Shown one piece after another: positions 56,628-64,000 of a stretch of 64,000 nt of DNA. Source of the DNA: Rhizobiales bacterium CCH10-E5 (GTDB lineage Bacteria > Pseudomonadota > Alphaproteobacteria > Rhizobiales > Beijerinckiaceae). The position numbers were made by a program, and so were the translations under genes. Under the pieces are notes generated by a model that did no database searches, was not told the DNA's origin, and saw only the letters and a program-made list of their open reading frames with translations. The DNA is taken from contig LSIG01000046.1 in the NCBI GenBank assembly GCA_001556125.1, forward strand, positions 124,001 through 188,000, read 5' to 3'. How positions within the stretch are numbered: position 1 is the stretch's first letter; every line of letters begins with the position of its first letter.

Positions 56628-56730
56628 GTCATCCTGGGCGGCCGGAGGCCGACCGGGATCCATCATAGAATGCCGTCCAGCCCGATGATGGATCCCGGCC
56701 TGCGCCGCTCCGCGGCTGGTCCAGGATGAC
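56628..56730. repeat. Long imperfect palindromic repeat
   Basis: Outer arms GTCATCCTGG (from 56628) and CCAGGATGAC (to 56730); inner arms GGGATCCATCAT (56655-56666) and ATGATGGATCCC (56685-56696). It lies between cimA and a convergent small gene. It is an intergenic palindrome of the same general kind as at 8072, but of a different sequence family. Confidence 0.8.
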
Positions 56731-56756
56731 GGGGAGGGCGTGCCCGCTGCTCCCCC

Positions 56757-57104
56757 TCACTCCGTCAGGCGGATGACCTTGTCCTTGCAGAGATTCATGT
56801 CCTCGGCGTCGCTCTCGACGGCGTCGTCGAAGCGCGCGAGCACGAAATAGCTGCAGCCGGCCGGCTTGTTCAGCTTCACCGCGATGCTCTTGCCCGGCGC
56901 CAGCGGCTTGGCGATCTTGCCGACGAGGCGGGGCTGGTCGCCGCCGGTGGCGATCTCGAACAGCGTCAGCGGCACGGAGCGCATGTTGGTGACGGTGATC
57001 TGGGCCGGCGGCTTGGCGCTCTGGGCAAGAGCCGGCAACGAAGCAGGCAGGAGCCCGGTGGGAAGCGCGAGCAGGCCCGCAAGGACAAGTCGGTGGATCG
57101 TCAT
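56757..57104 (-). CDS. Exported small protein of unknown function
   Basis: A 115-residue protein: signal peptide (about 1-27, ALAQ), then an immunoglobulin-like or beta-sandwich pattern with TVTNMRSVPLTLFEI, LAPGKSIAVKL and two cysteines (GCSYF, NLCKD) that may pair. I do not recognise a named family. ATG 57104. Convergent with cimA, divergent from the Atm1-type exporter. Confidence 0.75.
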   Translation of the reverse strand: MTIHRLVLAGLLALPTGLLPASLPALAQSAKPPAQITVTNMRSVPLTLFEIATGGDQPRLVGKIAKPLAPGKSIAVKLNKPAGCSYFVLARFDDAVESDAEDMNLCKDKVIRLTE

Positions 57105-57264
57105 GGTGTCGTTTCCCCGATGACGCGCTGGCAGCGCTGTCCAATCTGACACCCGGCTTTCGACCGAAGCAAGGCGGTGGGGGGGGGAAGGTTGTTCTCC
57201 TGACCCCCATGCATTCGGAGGCGTTTACCCCTATACCGGCGGACCAACCTGGAATCGTTTCAAG

Positions 57265-59178
57265 ATGTCACCGCCTGCCGCGCCGCCCCCGGCGCCGACC
57301 TTCGCGCGTTCGGCCGTGCTCCAGCCCGGCTCGGGCTTCGCCGCCACCTTCCGCGCGCTCTGGCCCTATCTCTGGCCGGCCGATCGCGCCGATCTGCGCC
57401 GCCGCGTCGTGCTGGCCTTCCTGCTGCTGGTGCTCGGCCGCGTCGTGCTGATGGGCGTGCCCTTCACCTTCAAATGGGCGACGGACGCGCTCGCCGCGAC
57501 GCCGACGACGCTGGGTGACTGGCTGCCCTGGCTCGTCGGCGCGCCGCTGGCGCTGACGGTGATCTACGGTCTCGCCCGCATCGGCTCGGCCGCCTTCATC
57601 CAGGCGCGGGACGCGCTGTTTGCCCCGGTCTTCATGCATGCGGTGCGGACGCTGGCGTTGCAGACCTTCGGCCATCTGCACCAGCTCTCGCTGCGCTTTC
57701 ATCTCGAGCGCAAGACGGGCGGGCTGACGCGCGTCCTGGAGCGCGGCCGCAACGGCATCGAGGAGATGGTGCGGCTCGGCCTCAACCAGCTCGTGCCGGT
57801 GACGATCGAGCTCGTCCTGATCATCGCCGTGCTGCTGACGATCTTCAACTGGCTCTATGTCGTCGTGCTGGTGGTGATGGTGACCACCTACATGGCCTAC
57901 ACCATCAAGGCGACGGAGTGGCGCATCGCCATCCGCACCCAGATGAACGAGTCCGACACCGACGCCAATTCGAAGGCGATCGACTCGCTGCTGAACTACG
58001 AGACGGTGAAGTATTTCGGCGCCGAGGCGCGCGAAACCGCCCGCTACGACCTCTCGATGGCGCGCTACGAGCGCAACTCGATCAAGGCCTACACCTCTCT
58101 CGCCTGGCTGAACTTCGGCCAGGCGGCGATCTTCGCGATCGGCCTGACGATCTCGATGGTGATGGCGGTGCAGGGCTTCCGGGCGGGCACGCTCACCGTC
58201 GGCGACTTCGTGCTGATCAACGCCATGCTGATCCAGCTCTACCAGCCGCTGAATTTCATGGGCACCGTCTATCGCGAGATCAAGCAGGCGACGCTCGACA
58301 TCGAGCAGATGTTCTCGCTGATCGGGAAGGACCCCGAGATCCAGGACAAGCCGGGCGCCAAGCCGCTCGTCGTGCCGGCCGGCGAGGTCACCTTCGAGGA
58401 TGTCCACTTCGCCTATATCCCCGAGCGGCCGATCCTGAAGGGCATCTCCTTCACCGTGCCGGCGGGCAAGACAATCGCCATCGTCGGCCCCTCGGGCGCC
58501 GGCAAGTCGACGATCTCGCGCCTGCTCTTCCGCTTCTACGAGCCGCAGAAGGGCCGCATCCTGATCGACGGCCAGCCCATCGCCGACGTCCAGCAGGTGA
58601 GCTTGCGCGCCGCCATCGGCATGGTCCCGCAGGACACGGTGCTGTTCAACGACTCCATCGAGTACAACATCCGCTATGGCCGGCCCGAGGCCACGATGGC
58701 GGAGGTCGAGGAGGCCGCCCGGCTCGCCCAGATCGACCGCTTCATCAAGTCCCTGCCGGAGGGCTACGCGACCTCGGTCGGCGAGCGCGGCCTGAAGCTT
58801 TCGGGCGGCGAGAAGCAGCGCGTCGCCATCGCCCGTACGATCCTGAAGGGCCCGCCCGTGCTGGTGCTGGACGAGGCGACCTCGGCGCTGGATTCCTTCA
58901 CCGAGAAGGAAATCCAGGACGCGCTCGATCTCGTCAGCCGCGGCCGCACCACGCTGGTCATCGCCCACCGGCTCTCCACCGTGATCAATGCCGACGAGAT
59001 CATCGTGCTCGACAAGGGGCTGATCGCCGAGCGCGGCAGCCACGCCACGCTGCTGGCGGCGGAGGGCATTTACGCCTCGCTCTGGAACCGCCAGCGTCAG
59101 GTCGACGAGGCCAAGGCGACGCTCCAGCGCGCCAGCGCCGAAGAGGAGCCGAGCGTGCGGGTTACGCTGGCGCCGTGA
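57265..59178 (+). CDS. ABC exporter, Atm1/ABCB7 type
   Basis: A 637-residue half-transporter: six-helix exporter domain (about 40-350) with the conserved LNYETVKYFGAEARE, then the ATPase with Walker A GPSGAGKST, signature LSGGEKQRV and Walker B VLVLDEATSALD. The YETVKYF motif and the length match the Atm1 family, which exports glutathione-linked sulfur or metal compounds and is linked to Fe-S and metal homeostasis. It works as a homodimer. ATG 57265. The following membrane gene is on the same strand, 94 bases away. Confidence 0.93.
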   Translation: MSPPAAPPPAPTFARSAVLQPGSGFAATFRALWPYLWPADRADLRRRVVLAFLLLVLGRVVLMGVPFTFKWATDALAATPTTLGDWLPWLVGAPLALTVIYGLARIGSAAFIQARDALFAPVFMHAVRTLALQTFGHLHQLSLRFHLERKTGGLTRVLERGRNGIEEMVRLGLNQLVPVTIELVLIIAVLLTIFNWLYVVVLVVMVTTYMAYTIKATEWRIAIRTQMNESDTDANSKAIDSLLNYETVKYFGAEARETARYDLSMARYERNSIKAYTSLAWLNFGQAAIFAIGLTISMVMAVQGFRAGTLTVGDFVLINAMLIQLYQPLNFMGTVYREIKQATLDIEQMFSLIGKDPEIQDKPGAKPLVVPAGEVTFEDVHFAYIPERPILKGISFTVPAGKTIAIVGPSGAGKSTISRLLFRFYEPQKGRILIDGQPIADVQQVSLRAAIGMVPQDTVLFNDSIEYNIRYGRPEATMAEVEEAARLAQIDRFIKSLPEGYATSVGERGLKLSGGEKQRVAIARTILKGPPVLVLDEATSALDSFTEKEIQDALDLVSRGRTTLVIAHRLSTVINADEIIVLDKGLIAERGSHATLLAAEGIYASLWNRQRQVDEAKATLQRASAEEEPSVRVTLAP

Positions 59179-59272
59179 GCGTCGGCTTTGCGAGCGCGCG
59201 TCCGCTGGCCCCGGCGGCGCGCTTCCTGCATGCTGCCAGCGCCAACTCCGGCCCACCCGACGAGGCGACGCG

Positions 59273-59761
59273 ATGTTCAATCCCCTGAGTTTCGTCGGCT
59301 TCCACACCTGGCTCAGCCTCATCGCCATCGTCGCCGGCTTCCCGGTCGCGGCCGGGCTGCTCAGGGGCCATATCAGCCCGCGCTGGACGGGAATCTTCCT
59401 CTCCACCGCCTTCGCCACCAGCGCGACCGGTTTCGGCTTCCCGTTCAACGGGCTGCTGCCCTCGCACATCATCGGCGCCGTCGCGCTGGTGCTGGTCGTC
59501 GCGGCGGGCTTTGCGCTCTATGCCCGGATGCTGGAGGGCCGCTGGCGCGGCGTCTATGCCGTCACGGCGATGCTGAGCTTCTACCTGCTGCTCTTCGTTC
59601 TGGTAGCGCAGCTTTTCCAGAAGGTGCCGGCGCTCCATGCGCTGGCGCCGACCGGGTCCGAGCCACCCTTCGCCATCGCCGAGGGGCTGCTCCTCGCGGC
59701 CTTCCTCGGCCTGACCTGGCTGGCGGCCAAGCGCTTCACCACCTACCGCCCGGTGACCTGA
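59273..59761 (+). CDS. Small membrane protein of unknown function
   Basis: A 162-residue protein with about five hydrophobic segments (about 10-30, 42-60, 65-85, 95-115 and 133-150) and little else. I do not recognise the family. ATG 59273 (MFNPLSFVGF). It might be co-transcribed with the ABC exporter but no functional link is visible. Its stop lies 12 bases from that of the P450. Confidence 0.75.
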   Translation: MFNPLSFVGFHTWLSLIAIVAGFPVAAGLLRGHISPRWTGIFLSTAFATSATGFGFPFNGLLPSHIIGAVALVLVVAAGFALYARMLEGRWRGVYAVTAMLSFYLLLFVLVAQLFQKVPALHALAPTGSEPPFAIAEGLLLAAFLGLTWLAAKRFTTYRPVT

Positions 59762-59773
59762 GCAGCCGCAATC

Positions 59774-61141
59774 TCAGCCGCGCGCGCTGGCCCGCATCTG
59801 CAGCGGGTGCTTGGGCCGCAGCGTGATCTTCAGCGTCGGCTCCGGCGCCTGGCCGGGCAGCGGCTCCAGCCGAAGCGCCGGCAGCAGCACGGCCAGGATC
59901 GCGACCGCTTCCATCGTCGCAAAGGCGCTTCCGATGCAGATGCGCGGGCCCGCGCCGAAGGGCAGATAGGCATAGCGATGGCGCCCGCGCCCCGCCTCGC
60001 TAACAAAGCGCGACGGGTCGAAACGCTCGGGCTGCTCCCAAAGCTTCTCATGGCGGTGCACCGCCTGGATCGGCACATAGAGCACCCAGCCCTGCTTCAG
60101 CGCGACGCCCCCAAGAGTGAAGGGCTCCTCGACTTCGCGTGTGATTACCGGAGCGGGGGGAAAGAGCCGCATTGCCTCCTGGAACACGGCCTTGGTTAGC
60201 GCCAGCGAAGCGACATGGCGCGGCTGCAGCGGTCCGCCCTCCGTGACAGCCGCGATCTCCTTGAGCACCTTCGTCTCCCAGTCGCGGTTCTGCGCCAGCA
60301 GGTGGAAGGTCCAGGCGAGGCCGAGTGCGGTGGTCTCATGGCCGGCGGTGACGAAGGTCAGCAGATTGTCGGTGATATCCTCATCGCTCATCGCCCGGCC
60401 GGTCTCGGGGTCGGCGCTCGCCAGCAGCATGTCGAGCAGATCGCCATGCTCGGGCGGCTCGGCCCGGCGCTGCGCCACCAGTGCCCGCAGGTTCTCGCGC
60501 AGATAGGTGACCGAGGCGCGCGCTTTCGCCCGGCCGGGATAGGGCAGCCAGCCCGGCAGGCCGAAGAGATTGTAGATGAACATGAAATTGGACGGCTCGA
60601 GATAGTCCGAGATCGCCTGTTCGACCTTGCCGACATCGAGCGCCTGCGCCCCCGAGAGCATCGTTTCGATGATGATGTCGAAGGTCGTCCGCATCATCTC
60701 ATGGCCGATGTCGAGCGGCGCGGAGGCCGCCTGCCAGCGCCCGCGCGTCGCTTCCGCCGCCTCGATCATCGCTGGCAGGAAGCCAAGCAGCTTCTCGTGC
60801 TGGAAGCCGGAGGCCACCGCCTGGCGCTGCCAGCGCCAATGCCCGCCATCGGCCGTCAGCAGCCCCTCGCCGACGGCCGGCCCGAGCACCTTGCGGATCA
60901 ATTCGCCCTTGCCGAGCTTTCCGGCCTGTCGGGTCAGCGCCTCCTGGATCAGAGCGGGGTCGCAGACATAAAGGCTCGTCCGCCCGCCGGTCTTCGCCAG
61001 CACCAGCCGCTCGCGATAGACCTCCGGCGGCAGCGCCTGCAGCGGGTTGCGCAGCAGCGAGGCGATCACCGAGAGCGTCGGTCGGCGGCTCTCCACGAGA
61101 CCCGGGGAGGGGGGCATGTCGAGGGCGTCGAGTGTCGTCAC
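59774..61141 (-). CDS. Cytochrome P450
   Basis: A 455-residue P450. I-helix AGHETTALGL (acid and Thr), ExxR in FQEAMRLFPP, and the heme ligand loop FGAGPRICIGSAFATME (Cys about residue 400). It lacks a membrane anchor, so is soluble. The overall pattern (WRWQRQAVASGFQHEKL, DALDMP) recalls the CYP4/CYP102-like fatty-acid or alkane group, but the substrate is not known. No ferredoxin or reductase gene is adjacent. GTG 61141 with AGGAG eight bases upstream. Confidence 0.94.
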   Translation of the reverse strand: MTTLDALDMPPSPGLVESRRPTLSVIASLLRNPLQALPPEVYRERLVLAKTGGRTSLYVCDPALIQEALTRQAGKLGKGELIRKVLGPAVGEGLLTADGGHWRWQRQAVASGFQHEKLLGFLPAMIEAAEATRGRWQAASAPLDIGHEMMRTTFDIIIETMLSGAQALDVGKVEQAISDYLEPSNFMFIYNLFGLPGWLPYPGRAKARASVTYLRENLRALVAQRRAEPPEHGDLLDMLLASADPETGRAMSDEDITDNLLTFVTAGHETTALGLAWTFHLLAQNRDWETKVLKEIAAVTEGGPLQPRHVASLALTKAVFQEAMRLFPPAPVITREVEEPFTLGGVALKQGWVLYVPIQAVHRHEKLWEQPERFDPSRFVSEAGRGRHRYAYLPFGAGPRICIGSAFATMEAVAILAVLLPALRLEPLPGQAPEPTLKITLRPKHPLQMRASARG

Positions 61142-61316
61142 GGCCGGTCTCCTGTCGAGGGCACAGGGTCGGCGTCGAATGGGGCGCGGCGATGACGCTC
61201 TTCCCTGCGCGGCCCGAACCCCCTAAACAGCGCCCAGACCAAGGCGGCCTGTTCCGCCGCAGACCGCATCGGGAGGCGCGACGGCCGCGCGCTCCGCATC
61301 ACGGATTTCAAAACCC

Positions 61317-62018
61317 ATGTCGCTCGTCGATTCCGTCCGCAAGGTGATCGTGCCCATCCACAAGGAGGGTTATGTCTTCATCGCCATCGCGCTCGTCGCG
61401 ACGATCGTGCTCGCCAATCTCTGGTCGCCCTTCGGCTGGATCGGCGCCATCATCACGCTCTGGATCTGCTATTTCTTCCGCGATCCGGTCCGCATCACGC
61501 CGCAGCGCGAGGGGCTGGTGATCTCGCCGGCCGATGGCCGCGTCAGCCAGATCGCCTCGGCCCTGCCGCCGCCGGAGCTCAACCTCCCGGCCGAGCCGAT
61601 GACGCGCATCTCGATCTTCATGAACGTCTTCGACTGCCATGTGAACCGCGCCCCCGTGCCCGGTCGCATCGTCAAGATGGCCTATACGCCGGGCCTCTTC
61701 CTCAACGCCGAGCTCGACAAGGCGAGCGACGACAATGAGCGCAACGCGCTGGCGATCGAGACGGCGCACGGCATCGTCGGCGTCGTCCAGATCGCGGGGC
61801 TGATCGCCCGCCGCATCGTCCCCTTCGTCAAGGAGGGCGAGGTGATCGGCACCGGCGAGCGCTTCGGCCTGATCCGCTTCGGCTCGCGCGTCGATGTCTA
61901 TCTGCCGCTCGGCGTCGTGCCGCTGGTCGGAGAGGGGCAGACCGCATTCGCGGGCGAGACCGTGCTGGCCGATTTCGCCGGCAGTGAGCCTGCCCCGCGT
62001 ACATTCCGGGGCCTCTGA
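61317..62018 (+). CDS. psd: Phosphatidylserine decarboxylase proenzyme (short form)
   Basis: A 233-residue proenzyme of the Psd-B type that makes phosphatidylethanolamine. An N-terminal hydrophobic region (about 17-55) precedes the catalytic core with [24 protein letters not shown] and the self-cleavage Gly-Ser in [11 protein letters not shown], where the pyruvoyl group forms on Ser. ATG 61317. It is followed 61 bases later by pssA, giving both steps from CDP-diacylglycerol to PE. Confidence 0.96.
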   Translation: MSLVDSVRKVIVPIHKEGYVFIAIALVATIVLANLWSPFGWIGAIITLWICYFFRDPVRITPQREGLVISPADGRVSQIASALPPPELNLPAEPMTRISIFMNVFDCHVNRAPVPGRIVKMAYTPGLFLNAELDKASDDNERNALAIETAHGIVGVVQIAGLIARRIVPFVKEGEVIGTGERFGLIRFGSRVDVYLPLGVVPLVGEGQTAFAGETVLADFAGSEPAPRTFRGL

Positions 62019-62079
62019 CGGCATCCCGGCCCAGCGTGCTGCCTAGCCTCCGCTCGCAAAACCGCGTATCCCGGCTCGC

Positions 62080-62925
62080 ATGAGCGACCTGTTTCCTCCC
62101 TTCGAGCCCGAGCGCGTCGAATCGAAGCGCGCCCGCTTCAAGCCGATTCCGTTCCGGCTGATCGCGCCCAACGTCATCACCCTGCTGGCGCTCTGCCTGG
62201 GGCTGACGGCGATGCGCCTCGTCGTCGAGGGCAAGCTCGAGCCGGCGACGATCTGCATCCTGATCGCGGCCGCATTGGACGGCGTCGACGGCCGGCTCGC
62301 CCGCATGCTCAAGGGCACGTCGCGCTTCGGCGCAGAGCTGGATTCGCTCTCCGACTTCGTCAATTTCGGCGTCGCCACGGGCTATGTGCTGTGGATCTTC
62401 GTCCTGCACGACCTGAAATCCTTCGGCTGGATCATCGTGCTGACGCTCGCCTGCGCCATGGCGCTGCGCCTGGCGCGCTTCAACGTCATGATCGACGATC
62501 CCAACCGTCCGGAATGGCAGAAGAACTTCTTCGTCGGCATGCCGGCTCCGGCCGGCGCGATCACGGCCATGCTGCCGCTCTACCTGCATTTCATCGGCGT
62601 GCCGGTGCAGGAATACGGCGCGGTGCCGGTCGGGCTCTACATCCTCTTCATCGCCTTCCTGACGATCTCGCGCATCCCCTGCTACGCCGGCAAGACGCTC
62701 GGCACGCGCATCCCCCGCGACAAGGTGCTGCCGATTTTCGTCGCGGTCGTGGTCGTGGCGGGGCTGCTCTTCGCCTACCCGTTCGAGATGCTGGCGCTGG
62801 TCGTGATCGCCTATCTCGCCCTGATCCCGCTCAGCGCCGCGCGCTATCGCCAACTGGATCGCGAGCACATGGCGTCGATCTCGGCCGCCCCGGCGCCGGC
62901 GGAAGGGCAGCCCCCCGCGGCCTGA
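62080..62925 (+). CDS. pssA: CDP-diacylglycerol--serine O-phosphatidyltransferase
   Basis: A 281-residue membrane enzyme of the CDP-alcohol phosphatidyltransferase family. The catalytic signature D-G-x(2)-D-G-R-x-A-R-x(8)-G-x(3)-D-x(3)-D is visible in DGVDGRLARM...GAELDSLSD. Several helices follow. It feeds phosphatidylserine to Psd encoded just upstream. ATG 62080. The C-terminal tail is Ala/Pro-rich and not conserved. Confidence 0.95.
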   Translation: MSDLFPPFEPERVESKRARFKPIPFRLIAPNVITLLALCLGLTAMRLVVEGKLEPATICILIAAALDGVDGRLARMLKGTSRFGAELDSLSDFVNFGVATGYVLWIFVLHDLKSFGWIIVLTLACAMALRLARFNVMIDDPNRPEWQKNFFVGMPAPAGAITAMLPLYLHFIGVPVQEYGAVPVGLYILFIAFLTISRIPCYAGKTLGTRIPRDKVLPIFVAVVVVAGLLFAYPFEMLALVVIAYLALIPLSAARYRQLDREHMASISAAPAPAEGQPPAA

Positions 62926-62933
62926 GCCGGATT

Positions 62934-63323
62934 TCAGCCGCGGCGGCGCGAGCGGCCCAGCCGGGCGGCGTTGGCGCTGGTGCGGCGGGAGAACGGCTCA
63001 AGCGTCGAATGGGCGATGTCGGCCGCCGCTTCTGCGAAGTTGACGCTGCCGGGCGGGCTGAGCATCAGGCCCCACCAGAACAGGGCGCCGGCCTGGCCTG
63101 CGGCGAAGCCGCTCTCCAGCACCGCCGTGACTTTCTCCGTGACGGCCTTGGCCGCTTCGCGCTGGCCACGCCGGTCGCCGAGCGCGCCCTGCATCAGGAT
63201 CGGCATTCGCATCGCGATCGTCAGGCCTGCATCGGCCTGCATCGTCGCCATCCGCGCGGCCAGCGCCTGCGCTGCTCCGCCCGCCGCGATCGCGGCGCGG
63301 GCCTTGCGTGGTGTCGGGGGCAT
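62934..63323 (-). CDS. Small helical protein, possibly phasin-like
   Basis: A 129-residue helical protein rich in Ala, Met and Gln, with an Arg-rich C-terminus. The pattern KAVTEKVTAVLESGFAAG followed by STLEPFSRRTSANAARL resembles short phasin-family proteins that coat polyhydroxyalkanoate granules, but the likeness is loose. ATG 63323 with GGAG about nine bases upstream. It converges with pssA (8 bases between stops). Confidence 0.5.
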   Translation of the reverse strand: MPPTPRKARAAIAAGGAAQALAARMATMQADAGLTIAMRMPILMQGALGDRRGQREAAKAVTEKVTAVLESGFAAGQAGALFWWGLMLSPPGSVNFAEAAADIAHSTLEPFSRRTSANAARLGRSRRRG

Positions 63324-63655
63324 GGGGGGAAGACTCCGGAACTGGCTGCGCGGATCGCCCTGAACCCAACGCGGGGCGGGCCTTGATGATCCAGCGACCC
63401 GTGACTGTGCGCCCGCCGTCGGCGACATGCAATCGCACAGAGGGCGATGGTCTGCATCAAATATGCGCACAGGGAATGGTGTGGCCAAAATCGGGGCAGT
63501 GAGGCGCGTCCGACGCGGGGCGAAGAAGGGCGGATTTATCCGCCATCAAAAATGCTCTAGAGCCATGGCAGTGCCGCGCGGCGCCCGGTCCGCGCCCAAC
63601 CGGTTGGTTTCCCTTGAATCTTTTCGCCGCTCCCAAACATCCCGGCTGGCGCCCG
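63324..63655. other. Intergenic region before maf
   Basis: About 330 bases with no convincing gene. A perfect 7-bp hairpin GGCGGAT-TT-ATCCGCC occurs at 63529-63544, and the region 63440-63550 is locally AT-richer, a plausible promoter area for maf. An in-frame TTG at 63614 could be an alternative maf start. Confidence 0.4.
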
Positions 63656-64000
63656 ATGCTGGTCCTGGCCTCGGCCTCGCCGCGCCGGCTCGCTTTGCTC
63701 GAACAGGTCGGCCTCAAGCCCGATGCGCTGCTGCCGGCCGATCTCGACGAGACACCGCTGAAAGGCGAGCGTCCGCGCGATCTTTCGCGCCGTCTCGCAC
63801 GCGAGAAGGCCCAAGCCGCCCGCATCGGCGCCGCCGCACGGCCGGACCTCGAAGGCTGCTACATCGTCGCGGCCGACACCGTCGTCGCGGTCGGTCGCCG
63901 CATCCTGCCCAAGGCCGAGATCGTCGACGAGGCCGCCGCCTGCCTGCGCCTGCTCTCGGGCCGCGCCCACCGGGTCTACACCTCGGTCGCCCTGGTGACG
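63656..64000 (+). CDS. maf: Maf family nucleotide pyrophosphatase, C-terminus beyond the window
   Basis: The first 115 residues of a Maf/Ham1-fold pyrophosphatase, which hydrolyses non-canonical or excess nucleoside triphosphates and can affect septum formation. Family motifs: [18 protein letters not shown] at the start, [19 protein letters not shown], and [19 protein letters not shown] with the catalytic Asp. ATG 63656 is the conserved start; TTG 63614 adds 14 residues. Runs off the right edge. Confidence 0.93.
   Translation, partial: MLVLASASPRRLALLEQVGLKPDALLPADLDETPLKGERPRDLSRRLAREKAQAARIGAAARPDLEGCYIVAADTVVAVGRRILPKAEIVDEAAACLRLLSGRAHRVYTSVALVT

Noticed and set aside
57268..59472. A 734-codon open frame antisense to the Atm1-type exporter
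   Set aside because: It is a GC-rich shadow: composition biased to Arg, Asp, His and Gln without family motifs, while the sense frame is an unmistakable ABC exporter.
63529..63544. A 7-bp hairpin upstream of maf as a terminator
   Set aside because: It has a two-base loop and no T tract, and it follows no gene on the plus strand within 600 bases.

Overview
The window is a GC-rich, densely packed stretch of bacterial chromosome. The gene set points to an alphaproteobacterium of the order Hyphomicrobiales, most likely Bosea or a close relative (inferred from gene content; no rRNA is present). Supporting signs are a RegB/RegA redox two-component pair, an Omp25/31-type porin, a Psd-PssA phospholipid pair, class II DAHP synthase, a tctABC-type transporter and many four-base ATGA gene overlaps. 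I see no prophage, transposase, integrase, rRNA operon or CRISPR array. Most of it is ordinary chromosomal backbone with scattered accessory transport and catabolic genes.

Layout. 1-6.1 kb: two unrecognised membrane proteins, moaA, a DUF971 protein, an amidase-hpxZ pair, an L,D-transpeptidase and a small unknown gene. 6.2-8.1 kb: an ornithine cyclodeaminase-like gene overlapping a PhnD-like binding-domain gene. 8.15-12.8 kb: a five-gene operon on the minus strand, reading binding protein, ammonia-lyase homologue, permease, permease, ATPase. 12.9-14.9 kb: DUF1684 and a metal-dependent phosphatase-fold gene. 15.0-21.8 kb: cyoABCD, SURF1, sensor kinase and regulator in one run. 22-28.7 kb: an MFS transporter, tRNA-Val, phosphoglycolate phosphatase, gabD and rpiA. 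28.7-34.4 kb: an amino-acid permease, an SDR and tctCBA. 34.6-44.9 kb: O-antigen ligase-like gene, gor, class II DAHP synthase, a porin, a degenerate NAD synthetase-like gene, SulP and gltX. 45-53 kb: transporter, purC, MarR, a TRAP binding protein, a decayed FAA-hydrolase gene and small exported proteins. 53.3-64 kb: cysS, two micro-ORFs and cimA in an overlapping chain, an Atm1-type ABC exporter, a P450, psd-pssA, a possible phasin-like gene and a partial maf.

The most interesting system is the 8.15-12.8 kb operon. A quaternary-ammonium (OpuC/YehZ-like) ABC importer has a histidine-ammonia-lyase homologue embedded between its binding-protein and permease genes. This lyase has lost the Ala-Ser-Gly triad that forms the MIO cofactor, and the tyrosine of the QDxYS motif is isoleucine. 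The best reading is uptake and trimethylamine elimination of a betaine-type amino acid such as ergothioneine or hercynine, because ergothionase is an ammonia-lyase-fold enzyme. The lyase also appears to start at CTG. Further points of interest: a NAD synthetase homologue that has lost its glutaminase and ATP-binding motifs but keeps an intact frame, a probable ATT start for the RegB-like kinase, a compositional patch inside cysS, two micro-ORFs between cysS and cimA, and four palindromic intergenic repeats.
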